From DASUXA01 sp036378155 (GTDB lineage: Bacteria > Actinomycetota > Actinomycetes > Mycobacteriales > Micromonosporaceae): a stretch of 37,332 bases of DNA. The stretch is taken from contig DASUXA010000105.1 in NCBI GenBank assembly GCA_036378155.1, positions 1 to 37,332 of the forward strand, written 5' to 3'. Positions 9,028 to 16,940 of the stretch are shown one piece after another (within the stretch, counting starts at the first letter, position 1; each line of letters begins with the position of its first letter). The notes under the pieces were generated by a model. It did no database searches. It was not told the origin of the DNA and saw only the letters and a list, made by a program, of their open reading frames with translations. A program made the position numbers and the translations under genes.

Positions 9028-9642
9028 TCACGCTCGCAGGTCGTCGGCGGGCGAAGCCGCGGTGATCTGGTCACGCCACGGCATCGGGCAGGCATCACCG
9101 CTGGTGTACCCCTGGGCCGTCACTCCCAACGCGCGGTTGACACGGGCGCGGTGGTTCTCCAACGCGATCACGTAGGTCAACTCCACCAGCCCTGCCGCGC
9201 CGAGCGCCGCCCGCAGTTCGGCGACCTGCTCGTCGGTGACCGTCATGGGCAGGTCGGTCATCGCGTCGGCGTACGCGAGGGCCTGCTTCTCCAGCGCGGT
9301 GAACGCGTCCGACGTCCGGTACCGGGCCAGCTCCCGGTGCCGGTGAACGGACAGTCCGGCCTTGAGGGTGAGCATGGTGCCGAAGTCGATGCACCAGGAA
9401 CAGCCGACGCGGGTGGCGACCCGGTGCACCACCAGGTCGCGAAGCTCGGCGGTGAGCCGACCGGTCCGGGTCGCCCGTTCCACGGCGAGTTCGTGCACGC
9501 TGTACGCCCACAGCAGGCCAGGGTGGTGGGCCAGGGCCCGCGCCGGCTCCGGCGCCTGACCGAAACGCCTCGCGGAGTACCGCAGCGCCCACCGAACGAG
9601 CGTGCCGACCTGACGATCCGTCAATAGGGGGATGCGTGGCAT
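9028..9642 (-). CDS. carboxymuconolactone decarboxylase (CMD/AhpD-like) family protein
   Basis: 204-residue all-helical protein of the CMD superfamily. The redox-type pair C81-x2-C84 (VGCSWCIDFG) and the following helix are clear. AhpD proteins also have a His four residues after the second Cys, which is not seen here, so peroxidase activity is uncertain. The ATG at 9642 (MPRIPLLTD) was chosen over a TTG at 9678 on family-like N-terminus grounds; neither has a good Shine-Dalgarno. It lies 82 bp downstream of the HAD gene and converges with the DinB-like gene. The function is probably redox or a small-molecule reaction, and the substrate is unknown. Confidence 0.8.
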   Translation of the reverse strand: MPRIPLLTDRQVGTLVRWALRYSARRFGQAPEPARALAHHPGLLWAYSVHELAVERATRTGRLTAELRDLVVHRVATRVGCSWCIDFGTMLTLKAGLSVHRHRELARYRTSDAFTALEKQALAYADAMTDLPMTVTDEQVAELRAALGAAGLVELTYVIALENHRARVNRALGVTAQGYTSGDACPMPWRDQITAASPADDLRA

Positions 9643-9724
9643 GCCAGGAGGACGAGGCAGGGGCGTCGGATGTGACAAAGGGCCGATCGCGTGGATCGAA
9701 ACGCCGCCCCTGCCGGGCTCGCGC

Positions 9725-10180
9725 CTACCGGCCCGGTGCGAGGCCGAGCGCGGCGCGCAGGTACGGCACGTCCTGCGGACCGTTCCAGCGGTACGCCGAC
9801 AGCCCGGCGGCCCGCGCGCCCTGCACGTTGCGGTACTGGTCGTCGACGAACAGGCACCGCTCCGGCGGGGTGGCGACGGCGAGACACACCGCCGCGAAGA
9901 ACTCGCGCGACGGCTTGTACACGCCGGGTCCCGCCGACGTGACGACGCTGTCGAACTCCTCGGTCAGCCCGAGTTGCGCGAGATGCTCGGCGAGGCCCTC
10001 GCCGGAGTTGGGCGTCAACGCGACCGGGTGTCCGGCGGCGCGCACCTCGCGGACCAGGTCGAGCACCTCGGGAACGACCTCGCCGCCGCGCCCGTCGCCG
10101 GCGGTCGCCGGGTCGTACCGGCGCACCACCCCGTCGAAGTCGAGCAGCAGCGCGGTCGGCCGCTGGCGGGGTATGGTCAC
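9725..10180 (-). CDS. HAD-superfamily hydrolase
   Basis: 151-residue HAD subfamily IA-type phosphatase. Motif I is LLLDFDGVV (D14 nucleophile, D16 acid/base), motif II is TPNS near residue 56, motif III is the Lys of KPSREF near 90, and motif IV is FVDDQYRN near 115. The cap is very small, so it may act on a sizeable or protein-bound phosphoester. The substrate is unknown. The GTG start at 10180 overlaps the smc stop (GTGA), so it is translationally coupled to smc. The position corresponds to where mycobacteria carry an acylphosphatase next to smc. Confidence 0.85.
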   Translation of the reverse strand: MTIPRQRPTALLLDFDGVVRRYDPATAGDGRGGEVVPEVLDLVREVRAAGHPVALTPNSGEGLAEHLAQLGLTEEFDSVVTSAGPGVYKPSREFFAAVCLAVATPPERCLFVDDQYRNVQGARAAGLSAYRWNGPQDVPYLRAALGLAPGR

Positions 10181-13100
10181 GCCGCCGCCTCCTCCCGGTT
10201 CAGCCGCTGGCTGATCACCTCGGTGACCCCGGCGCGCATGGTCACGCCGTACAGCGCGTCGGCGATCTCCATGGTCCGCTTCTGGTGCGTAATGATGATC
10301 AACTGGCTGCGTTCCCGCAGCTGCTCCATCAAAGTCAGCAGCCGACCGAGGTTCACGTCGTCGAGAGCCGCCTCGACCTCGTCCATGATGTAGAACGGGC
10401 TGGGCCGCGCTCGGAAGATCGCGACGAGCATCGCGACGGCGGTCAGCGAACGCTCGCCGCCGGACAGCAGCGACAACCGCTTGATCTTCTTGCCGGGCGG
10501 TCGCGCCTCGACCTCGACGCCCGTGGTGAGCAGGTCGTCCGGGTCGGTGAGCACCAGGCGCCCCTCGCCGCCGGGGAACAGGACCCGGAACACCTCCTCG
10601 AACTCCCGCGCCGTGTCCGCGTACGCCGAGGCGAACACCTCCAGAATCCGGTCGTCCACGTCTTTGACGACGGTGAGCAGGTCGCGCCGGGTCTTCTTGA
10701 GGTCCTCCAACTGGTCGGAGAGGAACTTGTACCGCTCCTCGAGGGCGGCGAACTCCTCCAGCGCCAACGGGTTGACCTTGCCCAGCAGGGCGAGGTCGCG
10801 CTCCGCCTTCGCGGCGCGCTTCTCCTGGATCGCCCGGTCGTACGGCGCGGGCTCCGGCACCGGTTTGCCCGCCGCTTCGGCAGCCGCCACGTCGGCGGCG
10901 GTCGGCGGTACCAACGCCTGCGGACCGTACTCGGCGAGCAGGGTGTCGACGTCCATGCCGAAGTCCTCGGCGGCTTTCGCCTCCAACTGTTCGATGCGCA
11001 GCCGCTGCTCGGCGCGGGCCACCTCGTCCCGGTGTACCTCCGAGGTCAGCCGCTCCAACTCGTCGCTGAGCTGGCGGACCACGCCCCGGATCTCGGACAG
11101 TTCCGCCTCGCGCGCCGACCGCGCCAACGCCAGCGCGTCGCGTTCGGCGGCCGCGGCGGCCAGCGACACCGCGACCCGTTCCAGGGTGTACCGCGCCCCG
11201 GTCGCGACCGCGTCGGCGGTCGCCGCGCCCCGCGCCCGGGCCGCGCGCCGCGCCGCCGCCCGTTCCCGCGCGGCGCGCTCCGCCTGGGCCTGTCGAGCCA
11301 GCGCGTCGGCGCGACCGGCGAGGGCGCTGACCCGCTCCTCGGCGGTACGGACCGCGAGCCGGACCTCCATCTCGTTCTGCCGCGCCTGCGGTACCAGCCG
11401 GGCGAGCTGGTCGCGCTCCTCCGTCGACGGGTCCTCGTCGATCGGCGCCGCCTGTGCCTGGGCGAGCCGCTCCTCCAGCTCAGCCAGTACGGCGAGGCTC
11501 TGCTCGCGGGCGGCTTCCGCCTTCGCCCGCGCGGCGGCCAGCCGGTCCGCTTCGGCACGCGCCGACTTCGCGGCGGCGCCCAGTTCGGCGAGTCGACGGG
11601 CGGCGGCATTGCGTTGGTTGTCCGCCTCGCGCCGGGCGGCGGTCACCGCCGCGACCGCCTCTTTGCGTTCGGCGACCTCGGCGCGCGCCTCCTCGAGTTC
11701 GGCGCGCAGGTTGCCCACCTGTTCGGCGAGCTCCGCGTGCCGTTGCCGGGCCTCGTCGACGGCTGCCTGGACCTCGATGTAGCTGGGCGCCTTCGCCGAC
11801 CCGCCGGCCGCCTGGTACGCGCCGATCACGTCGCCCTCCGGGGTGACGGCGCGCAGGTCGGGTCGCTGCGACGCGATGCGGCGGGCGGTGTCGAGGTCGG
11901 GTACCAGCACCACGTCCCGCAGCACCCGGTCCAGCGCGCCGCGCAGCGATGCCGGGCAGCGCACGACGTCGAGCGCCCACCGCGTGCCGGGCGGGGGCGC
12001 GGGTCGCTGCTCGTCCGTGGGCGGTCCGGCGACCAGCAGCGCCGCGCGCCCGGCGTCGTCGGCCTTGAGCAGGTCGATCGCGCTGGTCACGTCGTCGACC
12101 GTGGTCACCGCGACGGCGTCGGCGAGCCCACCGAGCGCGGCGGCGAGTGCCGCCTCGTGACCGGGGTCGACGGCGAGCAGGGCGGCGACGCTGCCGAGCA
12201 GACCGGGCACCCGGTCGGCGGCAGCCAACAGCGCGCCCGCCCCGTCCTTGCGGTTGAGTCCCAGCGCGAGCGCGTCGGCGCGCGCCTTCCACTCCGATGC
12301 CTCGCGTTCGGCGGCACGCTCGGCGTCGGCCAGTTCCTTGACGCGGGCGGCGGCCCGGTCGTGCGCGGACTGCGCTTCGGCGAGCCGCTCCACCAGGTCG
12401 GCGTCGCCCTCGTCCAGGTAGTCGGCCTGGGCTTCGGCCTCCTCGAACGCGGTCTGCGCCGCCTCGGCGCGTTGCCACGCCTCCTCCAGCGCCGTCTCGC
12501 CGCGCGCGATCTCCTCTTCGGCGGCGGTGGCGCGGGTGCGCGCGGCGTCGACCTGTCCGGTCAGCTTCGCCAGCCCTTCGCGCCGGTCGGCGACCGCCTT
12601 GACGGCGGCGACGAGCGCCTGTTCGGCGGCGGCGAGTTGACGTTCGAGTTCCTGCCGCTGCTGTACCGCCTCAGCCAGCCGGCTCTGCGCGGTCGCCAGT
12701 TCGGCGCGCAGCGCCGCCTCCTGTTGGCGTACCCGCTCCGACTCGGCCGTCAACTGCTCCGGGTCGCGACCGGGTCGCTCGTCCTCGGTCGCGGCGGACA
12801 GGTGCCGCAGCCGTTCGTTGGCGAGTTGTTCCGTGGAGCGGAACCGCTCCTGGATCGCGGACAGCTGGTACCAGATCTCCTGCGCCTGGGCGAGCACCGG
12901 TGCGTCCGCCGCGTGCGCCGCCTCGAGTTCGGCGAGCCGACCGCGGGCGTAGGTGAGTTCCGCTTCGACCTGCTCGCGACGGGTACGCAGGGCGGCTTCG
13001 TCGGCGATCTCCTTGTCCAACGTCTCGCGTAGCGTGGCGAGGTCGTCGGCCAGCAGGCGCAGCCGGGCGTCGCGCAGGTCGGCCTGGATGCCGGCGGCGC

Positions 13101-13740
13101 GTCGAGCGACCTCCGCCTGCTTGCCCAGCGGTTTGAGTTGCCGGCGCAGTTCGGCGGTGAGGTCGGTGAGCCGGTTCAGATTCGCCTGCATCGCGTCCAG
13201 CTTCCGCAGCGCCTTCTCCTTGCGCTTGCGGTGCTTCAGCACCCCGGCGGCTTCTTCGATGAACGCGCGGCGGTCCTCGGGTTTGGCGTGCAGTACCGCG
13301 TCGAGTTGCCCCTGCCCGACGATGACGTGCATTTCCCGACCGATACCGGAGTCGGACAGCAGTTCCTGGATGTCCAGCAGTCGGCAGGAATTGCCGTTGA
13401 TCTCGTATTCGCTCTCGCCCGAGCGGTACATCCGACGGGTGATGGACACCTCGGTGTACTCGATGGGCAGCGCGCCGTCGTTGTTGTCGATGGTCAGGGT
13501 CACCTCGGCACGTCCGAGCGGCGGTCGCCCGGCGGTACCGGCGAAGATGACGTCCTCCATCTTCCCGCCGCGCAGCGCCTTGGCGCCCTGCTCGCCGAGC
13601 ACCCACGCGATGGCGTCGACCACGTTGGACTTGCCGGAGCCGTTGGGGCCGACCACGCAGGTGATACCCGGCTCCAGCTTCAGCGTCGTGGCGGAGGCGA
13701 AGGACTTGAAGCCCTTCACCGTCAGGCTCTTCAGGTGCAC
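10177..13740 (-). CDS. smc: chromosome segregation protein SMC
   Basis: 1187-residue condensin ATPase that compacts and segregates the chromosome with ScpA and ScpB. The N-terminal Walker A is GPNGSGKSN (31-39), followed by the conserved GKMEDVIFAGT. Two long Glu/Ala/Arg-rich coiled-coil arms (about 170-500 and 665-1010) flank a hinge (about 505-660, around GLLGSVAALLAV). The C-terminal signature is LSGGERSL from about 1092, and Walker B is MDEVEAALDD near 1119-1128. The GTG start at 13740 gives the canonical N-terminus HLKSLTVKGFKSFA; its Shine-Dalgarno is weak. Length is normal for the family. The stop overlaps the start of the HAD gene. Confidence 0.97.
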   Translation of the reverse strand: MHLKSLTVKGFKSFASATTLKLEPGITCVVGPNGSGKSNVVDAIAWVLGEQGAKALRGGKMEDVIFAGTAGRPPLGRAEVTLTIDNNDGALPIEYTEVSITRRMYRSGESEYEINGNSCRLLDIQELLSDSGIGREMHVIVGQGQLDAVLHAKPEDRRAFIEEAAGVLKHRKRKEKALRKLDAMQANLNRLTDLTAELRRQLKPLGKQAEVARRAAGIQADLRDARLRLLADDLATLRETLDKEIADEAALRTRREQVEAELTYARGRLAELEAAHAADAPVLAQAQEIWYQLSAIQERFRSTEQLANERLRHLSAATEDERPGRDPEQLTAESERVRQQEAALRAELATAQSRLAEAVQQRQELERQLAAAEQALVAAVKAVADRREGLAKLTGQVDAARTRATAAEEEIARGETALEEAWQRAEAAQTAFEEAEAQADYLDEGDADLVERLAEAQSAHDRAAARVKELADAERAAEREASEWKARADALALGLNRKDGAGALLAAADRVPGLLGSVAALLAVDPGHEAALAAALGGLADAVAVTTVDDVTSAIDLLKADDAGRAALLVAGPPTDEQRPAPPPGTRWALDVVRCPASLRGALDRVLRDVVLVPDLDTARRIASQRPDLRAVTPEGDVIGAYQAAGGSAKAPSYIEVQAAVDEARQRHAELAEQVGNLRAELEEARAEVAERKEAVAAVTAARREADNQRNAAARRLAELGAAAKSARAEADRLAAARAKAEAAREQSLAVLAELEERLAQAQAAPIDEDPSTEERDQLARLVPQARQNEMEVRLAVRTAEERVSALAGRADALARQAQAERAARERAAARRAARARGAATADAVATGARYTLERVAVSLAAAAAERDALALARSAREAELSEIRGVVRQLSDELERLTSEVHRDEVARAEQRLRIEQLEAKAAEDFGMDVDTLLAEYGPQALVPPTAADVAAAEAAGKPVPEPAPYDRAIQEKRAAKAERDLALLGKVNPLALEEFAALEERYKFLSDQLEDLKKTRRDLLTVVKDVDDRILEVFASAYADTAREFEEVFRVLFPGGEGRLVLTDPDDLLTTGVEVEARPPGKKIKRLSLLSGGERSLTAVAMLVAIFRARPSPFYIMDEVEAALDDVNLGRLLTLMEQLRERSQLIIITHQKRTMEIADALYGVTMRAGVTEVISQRLNREEAAA

Positions 13741-14076
13741 AGGCTCGGGCCGTTCAACTCTAGGTGACGGGGCTGGTCATGATCGCATGGTGACGGGAGG
13801 TCACCTGCGGCGAGGGTACCTCCGAGTGCCCGACCGCTCTCGTTGGCGCGACGGGCGGAGGCGAATTCAGCGGGACGAATGCTCCCAAACCACTACGAAC
13901 GTCACGGACTCGCCGGTCGTCACCGCCTGCAGGTGTACGCCGACCGGGCAGCCCGACGAAGGCGACAAGCTGGACGGAGACAAAAAGATGCGCGCCGACA
14001 TGTCTGTCGGCGCGCTTCGTGCGGTCTGCGTGTCCCTGGGACGGTGGTGTCGGCGGTCGGTCGCCGACGCCGACGC
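13741..14076. other. 336-bp gap between smc and the small coiled-coil gene
   Basis: Open frames here are short and lack codon bias. The region contains the terminator at 13990-14015 and, nearer 13741, presumably the smc promoter, for which I see no clear consensus. Confidence 0.6.
13982..14015 (-). terminator. Rho-independent terminator of the small coiled-coil gene
   Basis: An 11-bp perfect stem (13990-14000 with 14005-14015) with loop TGTC is followed on the minus strand by CATCTTTTT. This is a canonical intrinsic terminator 60-90 bp past the stop at 14077, and it insulates smc. Confidence 0.85.
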
Positions 14077-14271
14077 TCAGGTGAGCGCTGGTTCGGGCAG
14101 CCGGAGCAGCTCGTCGGTCTGGGCTGCGACCGCCGCCAGCCGATCATTCTCGGCTCGCAGCCTGGCTACCTCGAACTCCAAGCTCCGTACCTTGGCACGC
14201 AGTTGGGTGACCTCGTCGAGCAACCGCCGATCGGGCGCGCTGCCCACGTGGCCGTAGAGGGCCTTCGCCAT
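14077..14271 (-). CDS. small coiled-coil protein, conserved in actinobacteria (as recalled)
   Basis: 64 residues. The N-terminus is MAKALYGHVG, followed by a helix with heptad-spaced Leu/Val (about 17-57: LLDEVTQLRAKV, then LEFEVARLRAEN) and the C-terminal end LPEPALT. I recall similar short proteins with a MAKAL-YG/YV start in other actinobacteria, but know no function. A strong AAGGAGA Shine-Dalgarno lies 5-6 bases before the ATG at 14271, and a canonical terminator follows. This marks it as a real, independently transcribed gene. It is divergent from the CAP-domain gene. The helix suggests a homo-oligomer or a partner-binding coiled coil. Confidence 0.85.
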   Translation of the reverse strand: MAKALYGHVGSAPDRRLLDEVTQLRAKVRSLEFEVARLRAENDRLAAVAAQTDELLRLPEPALT

Positions 14272-14342
14272 ATCGTCTCCTTGTCAAGCGTTGCCGGAGT
14301 GGCCGGCCAACGCGCGCCCCATATTTCGCGACTCCCTCGCCT

Positions 14343-14355
14343 GGGCAAATTGCCC
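14343..14355. promoter_or_regulatory. palindrome in the divergent promoter region
   Basis: GGGCAA-A-TTGCCC is a perfect 6+6 palindrome between the divergent small coiled-coil gene and the CAP gene. It is a candidate operator; no known regulator consensus is recognised. Confidence 0.4.
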
Positions 14356-14504
14356 GTAAGGCACGGTCGGGCGCGACTGGCGACGAAACAATAATCCGCT
14401 CCGAACGCACCACAGTCAAGCCGAACATTGAGCGCAACCGACTCAACCGCAACGGCGTTACCGTCACGAGGGCCAGCGTGCTCATTCGACAGGAGGTCTC
14501 GCGT

Positions 14505-15239
14505 ATGGGGACGCCGTACGCCGACCGCGACGCGGCCCGACAGGGTGGCCGGCACCGCGCGCGACCGGGACTGCGCCGCCCGGTTGCAGCCGCCGTGGTC
14601 GTCGCGTTTCTGCTGCTCACCGTGGCGGGGGTGACCGCGCTCACCGCGTGGCGACGCGCGCCCGGACCCACTGCCACGCTGATGCCGGCACCGAGCACCC
14701 CGGGGACACCGGCGCCTGACGGCACCCCGTCCACCCGGTCGTCGTCCGACCCGGTCACTCCGTCCGCGTCGACGCCGTCGTCCACCGGCGCCGGACGCGG
14801 CGCCGACTCCGACGTGAACGTTCCGACCTCGACCGCCGCACCCGTCAGGACCGGGTACACGGAGATCGAGAACCGGGTCGTCGCGCTGACCAACCAGGCA
14901 CGGGCGCAGAACGGGTGCGCCCCGCTGCACACGGACGAACGGTTGCGCACGGCGGCTCGGGCGCACAGCGTCGACATGGCGACCCACCACAACCTCAGCC
15001 ATACCGGCAGTGACGGCAGCACCTTCAGCGACCGGGCCCGCGCGGCGGGGTATCCGCAGCCGATGAGCGAGAACATCGCGGACGGATATCCGACAGCCGA
15101 CGACGTGGTACGCGCCTGGTTGAACAGCGCCGGGCACCGGTCGAACATCCTCAACTGTCAGACCCGCGCGGTGGGCGTCGGGTTGGCGTATGCCGGCGAC
15201 GGCACGCCGTACTGGACGCAGGATTTCGGGCGGGTCTGA
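14505..15239 (+). CDS. CAP/SCP (YkwD-like) domain membrane-anchored protein
   Basis: 244 residues. A basic N-terminus is followed by one membrane segment (about 27-48, VAAAVVVAFLLLTVAGVTAL), a Ser/Thr/Pro-rich extracytoplasmic linker (about 55-115), and a C-terminal CAP domain (about 125-244). CAP signatures visible: LTNQARAQNGCAPL, AHSVDMATHHNLSHTG, PMSENIADG and WLNSAGHRSNIL. Histidines and Glu of the CAP cavity are present. The CAP domain is extracellular; its biochemical role in bacteria is unsettled. The start at 14505 is fixed by AGGAGG 8 bases upstream, against a longer frame from 14478. It is divergent from the small coiled-coil gene. Confidence 0.9.
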   Translation: MGTPYADRDAARQGGRHRARPGLRRPVAAAVVVAFLLLTVAGVTALTAWRRAPGPTATLMPAPSTPGTPAPDGTPSTRSSSDPVTPSASTPSSTGAGRGADSDVNVPTSTAAPVRTGYTEIENRVVALTNQARAQNGCAPLHTDERLRTAARAHSVDMATHHNLSHTGSDGSTFSDRARAAGYPQPMSENIADGYPTADDVVRAWLNSAGHRSNILNCQTRAVGVGLAYAGDGTPYWTQDFGRV

Positions 15240-15340
15240 CACGATTTGCCGCGCGCCCGACAGGCGGTCGGATCGTTACACGGTGCGAAGCGGGCACCAC
15301 AGCCCGCAGTGGTCATCCTCTTCCGATCCGCGGAGCCCGC

Positions 15341-16006
15341 ATGAAGACGCTGCTGCCGCTGTACGCGCCGCCCGCCGACGACCCGCTCGCCTGGAACCTC
15401 GCCGCCGAGTACGGCCGTGGGCTGACTGTTCTCGTCGACGCCGGTACCGGCGACTGCGTCGCGGGCGTCGACGCCGGACCCGGCGACGGCGACCGGGGAC
15501 TCGCCGCCGGGCTGGCCGCGCTCATGCGCTCCGGGGTACGCGTGCTCGGCCGCATCGACCTGCGCGTCGGTACCCGACCGGTCGCCGCGGTGCGCGCCGA
15601 GGTGGCGCGCTGGGCCGGGTACGCGGTGCGCGGGGTCTTCCTCGACGCCGCTCCGACCAGCCCGTTCTCGGTCGGGCCGGTGGCTGTCGCGCTCCGCGCC
15701 GCTCGTCACCTCGGGCTCACCGATGCCCTGCTCAATCCCGGCATGGTCCCCGACGACCTGTACCGGCACTTCCGCGCCCGGATCTGCGTGTTCGAGGGCA
15801 CCTGGGCGCGACTGCGCGACTGGTCGGGCAAGGGCGCCCGACCCGGCGACGGCTACCTCGTGTACGGGGTACCGCCGGAGGAACTCGACGCTGTGCGCAG
15901 CCTGCTCGCCGAGCGGCAAGCCGGACCGGTCCTGCTCACCGACCGCGAAATGCCCGACCCGTACGCCGAGCTGCCCAGTTGGTGCCTACCGCTGGCGGTC
16001 CGCTGA
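15341..16006 (+). CDS. spherulation-specific family 4-like protein
   Basis: 221 residues resembling the spherulin-4 family, a TIM-barrel-like fold related to glycoside hydrolases. Visible landmarks: the N-terminal LLPLYAPP and W of the first strand, VRVLGRIDLRVG near residues 66-77, the acidic GVFLDAAP near 104-111, NPGMVPDDLY near 132-141, and CVFEG near 149-153. No signal peptide is present, although many relatives are secreted. The ATG at 15341 has GGAG 5 bases upstream. It lies about 100 bp after the CAP gene on the same strand and could be co-transcribed. The substrate is unknown. Family assignment rests on motif pattern only. Confidence 0.7.
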   Translation: MKTLLPLYAPPADDPLAWNLAAEYGRGLTVLVDAGTGDCVAGVDAGPGDGDRGLAAGLAALMRSGVRVLGRIDLRVGTRPVAAVRAEVARWAGYAVRGVFLDAAPTSPFSVGPVAVALRAARHLGLTDALLNPGMVPDDLYRHFRARICVFEGTWARLRDWSGKGARPGDGYLVYGVPPEELDAVRSLLAERQAGPVLLTDREMPDPYAELPSWCLPLAVR

Positions 16007-16072
16007 CCCGGCGCGGACGTACCGCCGCGTCGTCGCCGGACACCCTCGCCCGGTCGTGGTTCTCGTGCCCGG

Positions 16073-16930
16073 TCATCGGACCCGCCGCGGGCGCGGGCGA
16101 GGCTGGCAGTGCGGGCAGAAGTACGACGACCGGTTCATGAACGGCTCCCGACGAATGAGCGTGCCGCACCGGCGACACGGCTCGCCCTCCCGGCCGTACA
16201 CGTTCAGCGAGCGGTCGAAATAGCCGCTCTCGCCGTTCACGTTCACGTACAGCGCGTCGAACGAGGTACCGCCGTCCTTGAGCGCCTCGCGCAGCACGTC
16301 GCGGACGTGACCGAGCAGGCGGAGCGCGGCGGGCCGGGTGAGCGCGTCGGTCGGTCGCGCCCAGTGCAGCCTCGCGCGCCAGAGCGCCTCGTCGGCGTAG
16401 ATGTTGCCCACCCCGGAGATGCGGGTCTGGTCCAGCAGCGCCCGCTTGACCTCGGTGTGCCGACGGCGCAGGGCGGTGACGAACGCCTCGTCGTCGAACA
16501 TCGGGTCGAGCGGGTCACGCGCGATGTGCGCGATTTCCGGCGGCAGCTCCGCCCCGCCCGCCGAGAACGACACCCCACCGAAGGTGCGCTGGTCGACGAA
16601 GCGCCACTCCGGGTCGCCGTCGGCGAACACGATCCGTACCCGCAGATGCGTCTCGGGCGGCGCGGCAGCCGGTCGGATCAGCATCTGCCCCGACATCCCG
16701 AGATGCGCGATGATCGCGTCCCCGGAGTCCAGCGGCAGCCACAGGTACTTGCCGCGGCGCCGCGCGCCGGTGATCGTCCGGCCCCGCAGCAGCGCCGCGA
16801 AATGCTCCGCGCCGGGTTCGAACCGACGTACCGCGCGCGGGTGGCGCACCTCGACGTCGGCGATCCGCCGGCCCACCACCCACTCCGCCAGACCTTGCCG
16901 GACCGTCTCCACCTCGGGCAGCTCGGGCAT
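16073..16930 (-). CDS. mutM: formamidopyrimidine-DNA glycosylase
   Basis: 285-residue base-excision repair enzyme (Fpg) that removes 8-oxoguanine and formamidopyrimidines and nicks by beta/delta elimination. The N-terminus is MPELPEVETVR with the catalytic Pro2 and Glu3 after Met removal. The conserved Lys in RRGKYLWL and the H2TH region (QTRISGVGNIYADEALW) are present. The C-terminal zinc finger has Cys pairs in GEPCRRCG and YFCPHCQ. The start at 16930 is set by the PELPEVE N-terminus; the frame stays open upstream only because it crosses the rnc repeats. It is the last gene of the DUF177-rpmF-plsX-rnc-mutM operon, 10 bp after rnc. Confidence 0.96.
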   Translation of the reverse strand: MPELPEVETVRQGLAEWVVGRRIADVEVRHPRAVRRFEPGAEHFAALLRGRTITGARRRGKYLWLPLDSGDAIIAHLGMSGQMLIRPAAAPPETHLRVRIVFADGDPEWRFVDQRTFGGVSFSAGGAELPPEIAHIARDPLDPMFDDEAFVTALRRRHTEVKRALLDQTRISGVGNIYADEALWRARLHWARPTDALTRPAALRLLGHVRDVLREALKDGGTSFDALYVNVNGESGYFDRSLNVYGREGEPCRRCGTLIRREPFMNRSSYFCPHCQPRPRPRRVR

Positions 16931-16940
16931 CGGACCCCGC

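Noticed and set aside
10285..13032. Plus-strand frame of 915 codons
   Set aside because: Antisense to the confidently identified smc gene.
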